DNA of 46,993 nucleotides from an uncultured Wohlfahrtiimonas sp. Lineage in GTDB: Bacteria; Pseudomonadota; Gammaproteobacteria; Cardiobacteriales; Wohlfahrtiimonadaceae. The position numbers were made by a program, and so were the translations under genes. Below the pieces are notes generated by a model. It had not been told where the DNA came from, searched no databases, and was given only the letters and a program-made list of their open reading frames with translations. Below, in pieces: positions 19,044-28,082 of this stretch; within the stretch, counting starts at the first letter, position 1, and every line of letters starts with the position of its first letter. The stretch covers positions 1 to 46,993 of the forward strand of contig CANRJJ010000010.1 of the NCBI GenBank assembly GCA_947630895.1, in the 5' to 3' direction.

Positions 19044-20528
19044 TTAAACCAATTGCTTACGCTGAGTTGAACTTGGAATCCCCATATTTTCGCGATATTT
19101 AGCCACTGTCCTTCGGGACAGTTCATGCCCTTTTTCCATTAGTATTTCTTGAAGTTTTTGATCACTCAAAGGCTTTCTTTTATCTTCAGCATCAATAATT
19201 TCTTGCAAAACTGCTCTAATTGCAACACCAGAAGCATCTTCATTGCCCGTAGAAATTTGATTCGTAAAAAAGAAATTCAATGGAAATGTACCTTGCGCAC
19301 AGATTAAATACTTACCTGCAACAGCACGAGAGATTGTAGATTCATTCAATTCGAGCATTCCCGCTATATCCTGCATCCTCAAACCTTTCATCGATTTTTG
19401 CCCGTGAATAAAGAATTCTTGCTGAGATTTCACAATAGCAGTGGCAACTTTTAATAAAGTATCAAAACGATCTTCAATACTTTTCAAAAAAAATCGAGCG
19501 TCATTTAGCTGTGAACGCATTAAATCACGTCCTTCCATTTTTGTTTTTTGAGCTAAGCGGGCATATTTTCGATTGATTCGAAGTTTAGGCAATATCTCTT
19601 CATTGAGAGTCACTGTTAACTGATCACCTTTTTGTAGCACGATTACATCAGGTTTAACGGCTTCAACTTTTTCTTTACTGTAATTAGCTGCAGGATAAGG
19701 GTTTAATCGCTTAAATCCTTCTAGCATCTCGACAACTTCTTCTTCCAAAAAATGATAATGTTTTTCGATGCGTTTCAAATCATGCTGCATTAACCATTTT
19801 GAATGATAACGCAATAAATCTATCGCTTCCTCTTGCCAATATGGCACAGGCTCAATATGTTTAATTTGCTGAATTAAAGATTCTTCTAGTGATGTCGAAC
19901 CAACACCGATCGGATCAAATTGCTGAATGTGTCTTAACACCATTAAGACTTCATCTTCTTCAATCTCTAAATGTGGGTATTGATTTTCTAAAGCTTCGAC
20001 TATAGCTGATGGTTGCTGAGTAAAATAGCCATTATCATCCAAAGAATCGATTAAGAAAGCACCGATTATAAAATCAGTTTGAGATAATCGTAATAATTTT
20101 AATTGTTCTAATAAATGCTCATCCAAAGATATGTCATAAGTATTAATATCATGTCCTTCATTTTCAGTACTTGAACTATTTAAACTTACATAATCTGAAC
20201 TACCACTATCCTCATAACTGCTCCAATCTTCCAAAACTTCCATCGGAGTATCACGGTCTAAATCGATTGACTCTTCTTTATTTTCAATTATTTCATTATT
20301 ATCTTGATCATTTTTTAAACTACCAATTTCTAAATCATAAGACGATAAATCAAATTCATCCTCTGCGGTAACATCTTGTTCCACCATCATATTTTCATCT
20401 AAAAATGCAGCTACTTCTTGTTCTAATTCTAATTGAGAACACTGTAAAATCTTCAACGCATTTTGCATTGATTGAGTCAATGCGATGGTTTGTGTTTGTT
20501 TTTGTATTATACTAGATTTCATTTTCAT
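19044..20528 (-). CDS. rpoN: RNA polymerase sigma-54 factor RpoN
   Basis: Alternative sigma factor for activator-dependent -24/-12 promoters (nitrogen, pili and others). The chosen ATG gives 494 residues. Region I is the glutamine/leucine-rich N-terminus (SMQNALKILQCSQLELEQE); region II is strongly acidic (about 50-110); the C-terminus has the helix-turn-helix (RMQDIAGMLELNESTISRAV) and the RpoN box SRRTVAKYRE. Another ATG at 20546 would add six residues but has no ribosome site. It is isolated: lptB, hpf and ptsN, its usual neighbours, are absent. Confidence 0.95.
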   Translation of the reverse strand: MKMKSSIIQKQTQTIALTQSMQNALKILQCSQLELEQEVAAFLDENMMVEQDVTAEDEFDLSSYDLEIGSLKNDQDNNEIIENKEESIDLDRDTPMEVLEDWSSYEDSGSSDYVSLNSSSTENEGHDINTYDISLDEHLLEQLKLLRLSQTDFIIGAFLIDSLDDNGYFTQQPSAIVEALENQYPHLEIEEDEVLMVLRHIQQFDPIGVGSTSLEESLIQQIKHIEPVPYWQEEAIDLLRYHSKWLMQHDLKRIEKHYHFLEEEVVEMLEGFKRLNPYPAANYSKEKVEAVKPDVIVLQKGDQLTVTLNEEILPKLRINRKYARLAQKTKMEGRDLMRSQLNDARFFLKSIEDRFDTLLKVATAIVKSQQEFFIHGQKSMKGLRMQDIAGMLELNESTISRAVAGKYLICAQGTFPLNFFFTNQISTGNEDASGVAIRAVLQEIIDAEDKRKPLSDQKLQEILMEKGHELSRRTVAKYRENMGIPSSTQRKQLV

Positions 20529-20578
20529 GTCTCGGCAGTGTACCATAGAATAAGTATAAGCAACTTTATGTGAAATTC

Positions 20579-20605
20579 TTTACAATAATATTGTATAGTT
20601 ATACA
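20579..20605 (+). promoter_or_regulatory. Possible promoter for the CpxRA-like operon
   Basis: TTTACA (20579-20584, five of six matches to the -35 consensus) is followed by TATACA (20600-20605) after a short 15-base spacer; shifting the -10 by two bases gives 17 but a poorer hexamer. The start codon of the response regulator lies 62 bases on. The spacer contains a 15-base palindrome (20581-20595). Weak call. Confidence 0.35.
20581..20595. promoter_or_regulatory. Palindrome in the rpoN / response-regulator intergenic region
   Basis: A perfect 15-base dyad, TACAATA-A-TATTGTA, lies in the 138 bases between the divergent rpoN and the response-regulator gene and overlaps the possible -35 of the latter. 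It could be an operator. It does not match the GTAAA-N5-GTAAA CpxR box. Confidence 0.35.
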
Positions 20606-20666
20606 TCGTTCAGTACAGATGATCGGATCTTTTCCCCAACTTTATTGTAGTTTATAGGATTACCGT

Positions 20667-21347
20667 GTGAATAATAAAAAATTATTACTTGTTGATGACG
20701 ATATAGAATTTTCAGAGCTATTATCCACTTACCTTTCAGGAGAAGGTTTAAAAGTTATAACAGCTCATAATGGAAACGAAGCCTTAGCAATTGCACAAAC
20801 GTCTACATTTGATGTCTGTTTATTGGATGTAATGATGCCTGAATTAGATGGTATCGAAACTCTCAAACAATTACGTCAATTACACCCAAATTTACCAGTG
20901 ATTATGTTGACTGCTAAGGCAGAATCAATTGACAGAATTCTAGGACTTGAATTAGGTGCAGATGATTATATTGCCAAGCCACCTGAGCCTCGTGAATTAT
21001 TAGCTAGAATTAAAGCGATATTGCGTAGAGCAAGCCAAAATACTTTGCCTATCGTTGAAAGCTTTGAAAAAGATAAAATTCACTGGGATAAGCAAAAAAG
21101 AATTTTCTATATCAACCAAAACCCAATTGATTTAACAGGCATAGAATATGAAATCTTAGTTGTATTGGCTGAAAATCCTGGTGCTGTAGTACCTAAGGAT
21201 ACAATCTCAATGCAAGCTATGCACAAAAAACTTCCGCCTTTTAATCGCAGCTTAGACGTTCACATCTCTAACATACGTAAAAAAATCATGGATCAAAACG
21301 TAGAGATTAAAAGCGTTAGGGGCCGTGGATATCAATTGAGCGTATAA
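20667..21347 (+). CDS. CpxR-like OmpR-family response regulator
   Basis: Cytoplasmic transcription regulator of a two-component pair. The 226 residues have a receiver domain (about 5-118) with the acidic pair Asp10/Asp11, phospho-acceptor Asp54 (CLLDVMMPELDG), Thr82 and Lys104, then an OmpR/PhoB winged helix (about 130-226) ending RSLDVHISNIRKKI and VRGRGYQLSV. The N-terminus and the kinase partner look most like CpxR. Start is GTG with TAGGAT 7 bases upstream. One base separates it from the kinase. No cpxP-like gene is nearby, so the CpxRA identity is inferred. Confidence 0.85.
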   Translation: MNNKKLLLVDDDIEFSELLSTYLSGEGLKVITAHNGNEALAIAQTSTFDVCLLDVMMPELDGIETLKQLRQLHPNLPVIMLTAKAESIDRILGLELGADDYIAKPPEPRELLARIKAILRRASQNTLPIVESFEKDKIHWDKQKRIFYINQNPIDLTGIEYEILVVLAENPGAVVPKDTISMQAMHKKLPPFNRSLDVHISNIRKKIMDQNVEIKSVRGRGYQLSV

Positions 21348-21348
21348 C

Positions 21349-22734
21349 ATGCGCCTTAAGCTGAAAGAATTTTCTAAAAGTTTTCTTTTTAGAGCATGGC
21401 TATCGGTTGTTTTAGCCTATACTCTTATCGTTCTTTCAGCACAAATGGCGTATGTGTATGTAACAGAAAAATATAATAATGAATGGAGAGAAATATACCA
21501 TACAGAGGTATTACCTGCTCTCTCCGATATTATCACCGCAGGTAGCGATCCTGATAAAATTAATCCACTATCGACCATCGAAAATTTAGCAGACAAATAC
21601 TCCCAGTACCTCACAGTGTATTCATTGGGTGCTATTTCAGCAGATCAAAATATATTAAAAGCTCACACAGAATTATTCGAAATGAGCAACATCAAACAGA
21701 ATCAACTCATTTACTTCACAGGCAAAGACACCAACCTATATTTAATAGAAATTAAAAACCCTAGCCACTCAGTGCTGTATTTTAGCTTATCTACGGAAGG
21801 TTTTATTATTAGAACCATTCCGATATTTATCTTCATATTATTTTTTACATTTTTTTGGGCAAGAAAGTTTTTATCACCTGTAGAAGCGCTCATCAAAGCA
21901 GCTCAACAAGTTGGTAAAGGAGACTTACAAGAAGTCTCTGCTGTTGTTAATCAAAATGCAACGCCTGAAATTCAAGAGCTCACCCAAACATTTAATGTCA
22001 TGGTTAAAAATCTTGCGAAATTACAAAAAAGTCAGCAAGAGATGATTTCAGATATTGCTCACGAACTTCGTTCACCTTTGGCAAGACAAAAGCTAGCCAT
22101 TAATCTTTTAAAAGATCGTCAGTTTCATAAGTTTGATTACAAAGAACTATTAGACAGAGTTGAAAATGAAGGTACTCGTTTAAATGAATTAATTGACGAA
22201 ATTCTTAACTATCTTCGTCCGCTACAGAGCAACCATCTACAATTTGATGAGTTATCAGAGCACATTTATTTAACATCAATGCTTGAGTCAATTACTGATG
22301 ATGCTGCTTTCGAATTCTCTAAACAAAATAAAGGCATCGAAACTCATATCGATCTTGAGCAAGAATTTATTGTTTTGGGTGATTATTTAAAATTAGAACG
22401 CGCCATTGAAAACATTGTTAGAAATGCTCTCTTTCATACAAAACCATACACAAAAATCCAAGTTAGTTTAACCACAGATAAAGAAACCAACGAAGCTGTC
22501 ATTGCTGTACGTGATTTTGGAAGCGGTGTACCAGAAGAAAATATTCCATTCTTAACTAAACCTTTTTATAGAATTGATAGTGCACGAAATAAAAAAGATG
22601 GTGGTTATGGTTTAGGCCTCACAATTACCAATGCCATTATTAATAACCATAATGGTTCACTCTCCTTTAAAAATGCAGAAGATGAAGGATTTATCGTCAT
22701 TATAAAAGTACCTTTAATCAGCAACGATATATAA
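21349..22734 (+). CDS. CpxA-like sensor histidine kinase
   Basis: Inner-membrane sensor kinase partnering the regulator just upstream. The 461 residues have a membrane segment (about 13-36), a periplasmic sensor domain of roughly 115 residues, a second membrane segment (about 153-172), a HAMP linker (173-225), the HisKA box DIAHELRSP with phospho-His238, and an ATPase domain with N box ENIVRNALFHT, RDFGSGVP and GGYGLGLTI. The dimerization and catalytic boxes are close to CpxA, which senses envelope stress in enterobacteria; the signal here is unknown. Confidence 0.87.
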   Translation: MRLKLKEFSKSFLFRAWLSVVLAYTLIVLSAQMAYVYVTEKYNNEWREIYHTEVLPALSDIITAGSDPDKINPLSTIENLADKYSQYLTVYSLGAISADQNILKAHTELFEMSNIKQNQLIYFTGKDTNLYLIEIKNPSHSVLYFSLSTEGFIIRTIPIFIFILFFTFFWARKFLSPVEALIKAAQQVGKGDLQEVSAVVNQNATPEIQELTQTFNVMVKNLAKLQKSQQEMISDIAHELRSPLARQKLAINLLKDRQFHKFDYKELLDRVENEGTRLNELIDEILNYLRPLQSNHLQFDELSEHIYLTSMLESITDDAAFEFSKQNKGIETHIDLEQEFIVLGDYLKLERAIENIVRNALFHTKPYTKIQVSLTTDKETNEAVIAVRDFGSGVPEENIPFLTKPFYRIDSARNKKDGGYGLGLTITNAIINNHNGSLSFKNAEDEGFIVIIKVPLISNDI

Positions 22735-22807
22735 ATAGGTTATGCTTAATTGCTATTTTCTAGTAGAATGATGCCCTTTTTATAGTAAGTTTTATTGGGT
22801 TAATTTT

Positions 22808-23860
22808 ATGAGCGATCGTTTACAAAAAGTATTGGCTAATTTGGGCTTAGGCTCTCGCCGTGCCATGGAAGACTGGATTCGAGAAGGTAGAATCTCCGTC
22901 AATGGCACTATTGCCACATTAGGTACAACTGTGGATGGCTCAGAAAAAATCCTAGTGGATGGTAAGCCTATTAAAATGGATGATTCTCCTTTTGTACGCA
23001 GAATCATTGCTTACTATAAACCTGTTGGCGAAGTTACTTCGCGCAATGATCCTGAAGGTCGCCAAACGATTTTTAACAGCTTGCCACCAATTAAAAATGG
23101 TCGTTGGATCTCTATTGGTCGTTTAGATATCAATACACAAGGTCTTTTGTTACTCACAAACGACGGTGAATTTGCTAATAAAATGATGCATCCTTCAAGT
23201 GAAGTTGAGCGTGAATATGCTGTGCGTGTTTTAGGGACATTGACCGAAGAAATGGTTACAAACATGACAACAGGCGTTGAGTTTGAAGACGGAATTTCTA
23301 AATTCGATGAAATCCTCTATTCAGGCGGCGAAGGCGCGAATATTTGGTTCCACGTTATTCTAAAAGGTGGTAAAAACCGTGAAGTTCGTCGTTTATGGGA
23401 ATCTCAAGGCTTAACTGTTTCACGCTTAATTCGCGTTCGTTACGGTAGTTATACATTGCCAAAATCACTTCGCCCTGGTCAATCTATCGATTTAGATATC
23501 GACCAAACTAAAGCGATTTTGGAAGATGCTGGCATGCCGTTCCGCATTGATAGCTTCTATGCGCCACCAGAAAATAAAAAAGCTGCTTATAAAGCTAAAC
23601 CAAATAAACGTTTTGCGAACAACTTCACTGCTAAACCTCGCACTGAATCTGAAGAAAAACCTGCTCGCCCTGAATTTGATCAATCTGAATTTGGTAAAAA
23701 AGCACCAACAAGATCTTCAGCGACTAGAGATACGAAAAGTAGACCTGTTGCAAAACAAAATACTCGTACCTTTGGTAGCGCGACTATGGTGACACCTTCA
23801 AAAAATCGTTCAACATCATCAAAACCTAAATCAAACAATCGTAGATATGACAGAGATTAA
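22808..23860 (+). CDS. rluB: 23S rRNA pseudouridine synthase RluB
   Basis: Converts U2605 of 23S rRNA to pseudouridine. The 350 residues start with an S4 RNA-binding domain (about 2-50), followed by the RsuA-type catalytic domain with GRLDINTQGL (catalytic Asp107) and NREVRRLWESQGL. A long basic, Ser/Lys/Arg-rich disordered tail follows (about 260-350), common in gammaproteobacterial RluB. Its last 14 bases overlap the start of the ABC ATPase gene. The 73 bases upstream contain a TAGAAT -10-like hexamer but no good -35. Confidence 0.94.
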   Translation: MSDRLQKVLANLGLGSRRAMEDWIREGRISVNGTIATLGTTVDGSEKILVDGKPIKMDDSPFVRRIIAYYKPVGEVTSRNDPEGRQTIFNSLPPIKNGRWISIGRLDINTQGLLLLTNDGEFANKMMHPSSEVEREYAVRVLGTLTEEMVTNMTTGVEFEDGISKFDEILYSGGEGANIWFHVILKGGKNREVRRLWESQGLTVSRLIRVRYGSYTLPKSLRPGQSIDLDIDQTKAILEDAGMPFRIDSFYAPPENKKAAYKAKPNKRFANNFTAKPRTESEEKPARPEFDQSEFGKKAPTRSSATRDTKSRPVAKQNTRTFGSATMVTPSKNRSTSSKPKSNNRRYDRD

Positions 23861-24785
23861 TGTGACTCCTGCACTTTCAATTCGTAATTTAGCCAAAACA
23901 TACAGTAATGGAAAAGAAGCTCTTAAAGGCATCAACTTAACTGTTGATCAAGGTGACTTCTTTGCATTACTCGGTCCGAATGGCGCGGGAAAATCAACAA
24001 CAATCAGCATTGTGACTGGCCTTCTAGATGCTTCTAAAGGCAATGTTGAAATTTTTGGACACGATCACAAATCAGATATGCGCAATGCAAAATCAATGGT
24101 TGGATTAGTGCCACAAGAATTTAACTTCAATCAGTTTGAATTATGTGAAGAAATTCTCATCAATCAAGCAGGTTATTTTGGTGTGCCAAGAAAAATCGCC
24201 AAAGAACGTGCAAATAAATATTTAGCGCTTTTAAATTTGACTGATAAAGCTCGTGTTATGGCACGCAATTTATCAGGCGGTATGAAGCGCCGATTATTAA
24301 TTGCGCGTGCTTTAATGCATGAACCAAAATTGCTAATTTTAGATGAACCAACAGCTGGTGTTGATATTGAAATCAGACGTCAAACTTGGGAGCTTCTACA
24401 AAAAATTAATGCGACAGGCACAACGATTATTTTGACTACGCATTATTTAGAAGAAGCTGAATTGCTATGTAAAAACATTGCAATTATCAATCAAGGTGAA
24501 ATTGTTCAACATAGTTCAATGGATTCGCTCTTAAGACAATTACAATCAGAATCTTTTGTCTTGAGTTTAAGTGAGCCTTTGCAAGCAATTCCTGAAAATA
24601 TTGATGGCTTAACTTTTACTGCTATTAATCCATTGACACTAGAAGTAGAGATTGAAAAGCCTCATACAGTGACAACTGTGTTTGATATTTTAAAAACTCA
24701 TAATCTGCAAGTAGAAACGCTACGCAACAAAGCCAACCGTTTAGAAGAGTTATTCATCAAATTAACCAGCAATAAGGAATCATAG
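23847..24785 (+). CDS. yadG: YadG-like ABC-2 transporter ATP-binding protein
   Basis: ATPase subunit of an ABC-2-type exporter. The 312 residues carry Walker A GPNGAGKST, the Q-loop region LVPQEFNFN, signature LSGGMKRR, Walker B LLILDEPTAGVD and the H-loop TTHYLEEAE. Similarity to E. coli YadG runs through the whole length, including the C-terminal NKANRLEELF. The substrate of YadGH is not established. It overlaps rluB by 14 bases and is followed after 2 bases by the permease. Confidence 0.92.
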   Translation: MTEINVTPALSIRNLAKTYSNGKEALKGINLTVDQGDFFALLGPNGAGKSTTISIVTGLLDASKGNVEIFGHDHKSDMRNAKSMVGLVPQEFNFNQFELCEEILINQAGYFGVPRKIAKERANKYLALLNLTDKARVMARNLSGGMKRRLLIARALMHEPKLLILDEPTAGVDIEIRRQTWELLQKINATGTTIILTTHYLEEAELLCKNIAIINQGEIVQHSSMDSLLRQLQSESFVLSLSEPLQAIPENIDGLTFTAINPLTLEVEIEKPHTVTTVFDILKTHNLQVETLRNKANRLEELFIKLTSNKES

Positions 24786-24787
24786 AA

Positions 24788-25564
24788 GTGGATCGTCAGA
24801 GTGTTAATTGGGTCGCCTTCCAAACCATTTTAATCAAAGAAATTTTACGTTTTGTTCGCATTTGGCCACAAACATTATTACCTCCTGCGATTACAACTGC
24901 ATTGTATTTTATTATCTTTGGGCAAATCATCGGTTCTCGCATCGGTGAAATGGGTGGCGTGAGTTATCCAGAATATATTGCGCCAGGTTTAATCATGCTG
25001 ACTGTGATTAATAACAGTTACTCAAATGTTGTGTCATCATTCTTTGGTGCAAAATTCCAACATTATGTCGAAGAGTTACAAGTATCACCTGTTTCTAATT
25101 TATTAATTATTTCGGGCTATATTGCAGGCGGGATCGCGCGTGGTTTATTTGTTGGAATCATTGTGACCATTGTTACATTGTTTTTCACATCTATTTCCAT
25201 CCATAACTTTTTCTTAATGATTTTAATTTTCTTATTAACTTCAGCAGTATTTTCCTTGGCTGGTTTTATCAATGCAATTTATGCAAACTCGTTTGATGAT
25301 ATTTCTATCATCCCAACATTTGTATTAACACCATTGACATATTTAGGTGGCATTTTCTATTCAGTTAGCCTTTTACCAAGCTTCTGGGAAAAACTATCTT
25401 ACTTCAACCCAATTTTGTACATGGTTAACGGATTTAGATACAGCATGCTAGGGACTTCAGATATCAGTATCAGTTGGACTTTAGGCTTACTAAGCATCTT
25501 ATTAGTAGGATTATTTTACTTTGCCAACCATTTAATGAACAGAGGAACTGGGTTAAAATACTAG
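24788..25564 (+). CDS. yadH: YadH-like ABC-2 transporter permease
   Basis: Membrane subunit of the YadG-type exporter. The 258 residues have six predicted membrane segments and family motifs YFIIFGQIIGSRIG, SSFFGAKFQ, SFDDIS and PLTYLGGIFYS, close to E. coli YadH throughout. Start is GTG, 2 bases after the ATPase stop. The gene is followed by mlaA within 36 bases, suggesting a shared transcript with outer-membrane lipid maintenance, though the substrate is unknown. Confidence 0.92.
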   Translation: MDRQSVNWVAFQTILIKEILRFVRIWPQTLLPPAITTALYFIIFGQIIGSRIGEMGGVSYPEYIAPGLIMLTVINNSYSNVVSSFFGAKFQHYVEELQVSPVSNLLIISGYIAGGIARGLFVGIIVTIVTLFFTSISIHNFFLMILIFLLTSAVFSLAGFINAIYANSFDDISIIPTFVLTPLTYLGGIFYSVSLLPSFWEKLSYFNPILYMVNGFRYSMLGTSDISISWTLGLLSILLVGLFYFANHLMNRGTGLKY

Positions 25565-25600
25565 TTCATTTTTATCCATAAATTTCAGGATTTTTCTAAC

Positions 25601-26353
25601 ATGATTAGATTAACTTCGCTGCTTTTAGGCACAATTTTATTAGTGGGTTGTGCGGGTAAAAATCCGGCGGATCCATACGAAAACTATAACCGTAAAATTT
25701 ATGCATTCAATACAACATTGGATGAAGTTTTACTCAAACCAGTAGCAACAGGTTATCGTGCTGCAACGCCTGCCATCGTGCGTGAAGGTGTGACGAATGC
25801 ATTCAACAATATTTCAGAACCACGGAATATGGTTAATAACCTTTTACAAGGCAAAATTACTGCATTCTTAGAGTCAACACACAGATTCGTATTCAACAGT
25901 ACATTTGGTTTAGGTGGCTTAATCGATTTAACCAGTACTTTCAAATTACCTGAATATCAAGCTTCAGATTTTGGTATGACACTTGCTTATTACGGCTGGG
26001 AAGATTCGAGCTATTTCTTATTGCCTTTATTGCCACCTCGCACAATGCGTGATCAAGTTGGTTTAGGCGTAGATGTATTTGCAACTAATCCTCGCGGTTA
26101 TGTTATGAATTTTGAAACAGAATTAGCATTGGCAGCATTAGATACTGTAAATGCACGTTCTGAGCTATTATCAGCTGATAATTTATCGAAGAAAATCTCT
26201 CTCGATAACTATACATTCCAACGTGAATCAGTGATGCAATACAGAAATAATCAGCTCAGCAAAGCTGGGATTGATATCCCTAATAAATCTTATGATGATG
26301 ACGAAGAAGAGTTTTCAATCTCTGACATTGCTCGTCAAAATGCTGATCAATAA
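25601..26353 (+). CDS. mlaA: MlaA (VacJ) outer-membrane phospholipid-retention lipoprotein
   Basis: Outer-membrane component that removes phospholipids from the outer leaflet and passes them to MlaC. The 250 residues have a lipoprotein signal with lipobox LVGC (Cys17) followed by the diagnostic DPYENYNRKIYAFN, then NLLQGK, FGLGGLIDL and EYQASDFGMTLAYYGW. Length is typical. The other Mla genes (mlaFEDCB) are not in the window; its neighbours are the YadGH exporter and an LpxL-family acyltransferase. Confidence 0.95.
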   Translation: MIRLTSLLLGTILLVGCAGKNPADPYENYNRKIYAFNTTLDEVLLKPVATGYRAATPAIVREGVTNAFNNISEPRNMVNNLLQGKITAFLESTHRFVFNSTFGLGGLIDLTSTFKLPEYQASDFGMTLAYYGWEDSSYFLLPLLPPRTMRDQVGLGVDVFATNPRGYVMNFETELALAALDTVNARSELLSADNLSKKISLDNYTFQRESVMQYRNNQLSKAGIDIPNKSYDDDEEEFSISDIARQNADQ

Positions 26354-26355
26354 TA

Positions 26356-27264
26356 ATGAGCCAGTCGATACCATTACGTCGTAGAATCCGAGCAAAAATT
26401 ATTACTGCTTTATTGCGCTTTTTTGCTCGCTTCTCTTTAAAAAACTTGTATCGTCTTTCAAACTTTATCGCGCTGTTTGTTATTTATTTACCGAATCAAA
26501 CACGCGATATTGCTCAAAAAAATATTGCCTTAGCATTCCCTGAACTATCTGATGACGAACAAAAAAAACTACTGCACGAAACTTTAAAACATAACTCAGC
26601 CACAATGTTTGAATTAAGTTTCATGTGGTTAAATTCGTATGAAAAAATCCTACAATCCGTGACTGATATAAAGGTTCCTAACGAATTTTTAGAAGATCAA
26701 CAACAGTTTGAGCAGATGATTTTTATCACACCTCATTTTGGCTCATGGGAATTAAGTGGCTTATATGCTTCATCTTTATATCCATTGGCAACCTTATACC
26801 GCCCTAGCCGCTTATACATCGATCCTTTAATCATCGAAGGTCGTGCTAAAAATGGTTCTGTGTTAGTTTCAACAACCACGCAAGGCATTCGAGACATGAT
26901 GAAAGCAATGCGCAATGGCAGAAGTGTCGGTATTTTACCGGATCAAGATCCTGGACAAGGTGAAGGTGTTTTTACTCCATTTTTTGGCATCCAAACAAAT
27001 ACAATCGCTCTCGTTTCACGCTTGGCTAATAAATTCAAAATCCCTGCTTATATCGTCGCTTCTAAGCGAAATTTAGATTCAGGAACATTTACCATTGAAC
27101 TGATTAAAATTGATGATGCATTACAAAGTGAAGATACTCTGGAATCAATCACGACTTTAAATCATGCGATTGAAACAGAAATTCGAAAAGCACCTGAGCA
27201 ATATCTTTGGACTTATAAACGTTTTAAAACAGCGCCTGAGGGCGAACCTGATAGATATCTTTAA
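26356..27264 (+). CDS. LpxL/HtrB-family acyltransferase (lipid A late acyltransferase-like)
   Basis: Inner-membrane-associated enzyme probably adding a secondary acyl chain to lipid A. The 302 residues have a hydrophobic, basic N-terminus, the acyltransferase H-x4-E catalytic motif in HFGSWE (His127, Glu132), YRPSR, and the DQDPG region, and end with WTYKRFKTAPEGEP, typical of the family. It is less like canonical LpxL than the paralogue at 40247. It starts 2 bases after mlaA and is followed by rsmE after 2 bases. Which acyl position it serves cannot be told from sequence. Confidence 0.85.
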   Translation: MSQSIPLRRRIRAKIITALLRFFARFSLKNLYRLSNFIALFVIYLPNQTRDIAQKNIALAFPELSDDEQKKLLHETLKHNSATMFELSFMWLNSYEKILQSVTDIKVPNEFLEDQQQFEQMIFITPHFGSWELSGLYASSLYPLATLYRPSRLYIDPLIIEGRAKNGSVLVSTTTQGIRDMMKAMRNGRSVGILPDQDPGQGEGVFTPFFGIQTNTIALVSRLANKFKIPAYIVASKRNLDSGTFTIELIKIDDALQSEDTLESITTLNHAIETEIRKAPEQYLWTYKRFKTAPEGEPDRYL

Positions 27265-27266
27265 TT

Positions 27267-28007
27267 ATGCGTATTTATACCTCTCAACCTCTTTCACTCA
27301 ATACAACCATCGAATTGAGCGATCCTCAGTTTAATCACATCGTTCGTGTGATGCGTAAAAAAGAAAATGATTCTTTAACACTATTCAACGGTGAAGGCGG
27401 AGAATTTCAAGGCATAATTACTGCGATCAATAAACGCTCATTAAACATTGAATTACAAAGTTTTGATGAGAATAATCGTACATCAAAACTCGATATTCAC
27501 TTAATTCAAAGCTTTGCTAAATTCGATAAAATGGATTTTGTTTTTCAAAAAGCCACTGAATTAGGCATCGCAAGATTGACACCATTCACCAGTGAACACA
27601 GTAGCTTCAAATTAACTGGTAATGATAAACAAGATAAAAAACTATCCCATTGGCAAGGTATTTTAGAAAGTGCCTGCGAGCAATGTGGTTTGAATATTAT
27701 CCCGACTTTGACTGATTTTGCTTCATTAAAAAACATTGCTGATATTTTGCAAGATCGTCCATATTTAATTCTCTCTCCAAGAGCAGAAAAATCATTGGGT
27801 CAATGGATTAATGATCAACCCAATTCTCAAACTGAATTTGGCATCATTATTGGCCCTGAAGGCGGATTCAGTGAAGCTGAAATATCATTCTTATCCAATC
27901 ACAATAATTGCCATCCAGTTTCACTTGGTAATAGGATCTTACGCACTGAAACTGCTGCATTGTCGGTCATCAGTAGTTTACATTCTCGCTTAGGAGATTG
28001 GGCGTAA
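27267..28007 (+). CDS. rsmE: 16S rRNA m3U1498 methyltransferase RsmE
   Basis: SPOUT-class methyltransferase that modifies U1498 of 16S rRNA. The 246 residues have an N-terminal PUA-like domain (about 1-70, HIVRVMRKK and LFNGEGGEFQG) and a C-terminal knotted SAM domain with IGPEGGFSEAEI and LGNRILRTETAAL. Length matches the family. In most gammaproteobacteria rsmE lies directly before gshB, and the same holds here with a 75-base gap. Confidence 0.97.
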   Translation: MRIYTSQPLSLNTTIELSDPQFNHIVRVMRKKENDSLTLFNGEGGEFQGIITAINKRSLNIELQSFDENNRTSKLDIHLIQSFAKFDKMDFVFQKATELGIARLTPFTSEHSSFKLTGNDKQDKKLSHWQGILESACEQCGLNIIPTLTDFASLKNIADILQDRPYLILSPRAEKSLGQWINDQPNSQTEFGIIIGPEGGFSEAEISFLSNHNNCHPVSLGNRILRTETAALSVISSLHSRLGDWA

Positions 28008-28082
28008 GCCTTGTTATTTTTTATAACATCCCCATCATTAGTGTCATTATTCTCTTAATAAAATTATTTTTAGGAAATTACC

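Noticed and set aside
28012-28028. Terminator between rsmE and gshB
   Set aside because: The 6-bp AT-only stem with a T-rich loop is followed by CCCC rather than T residues, so it is unlikely to terminate.
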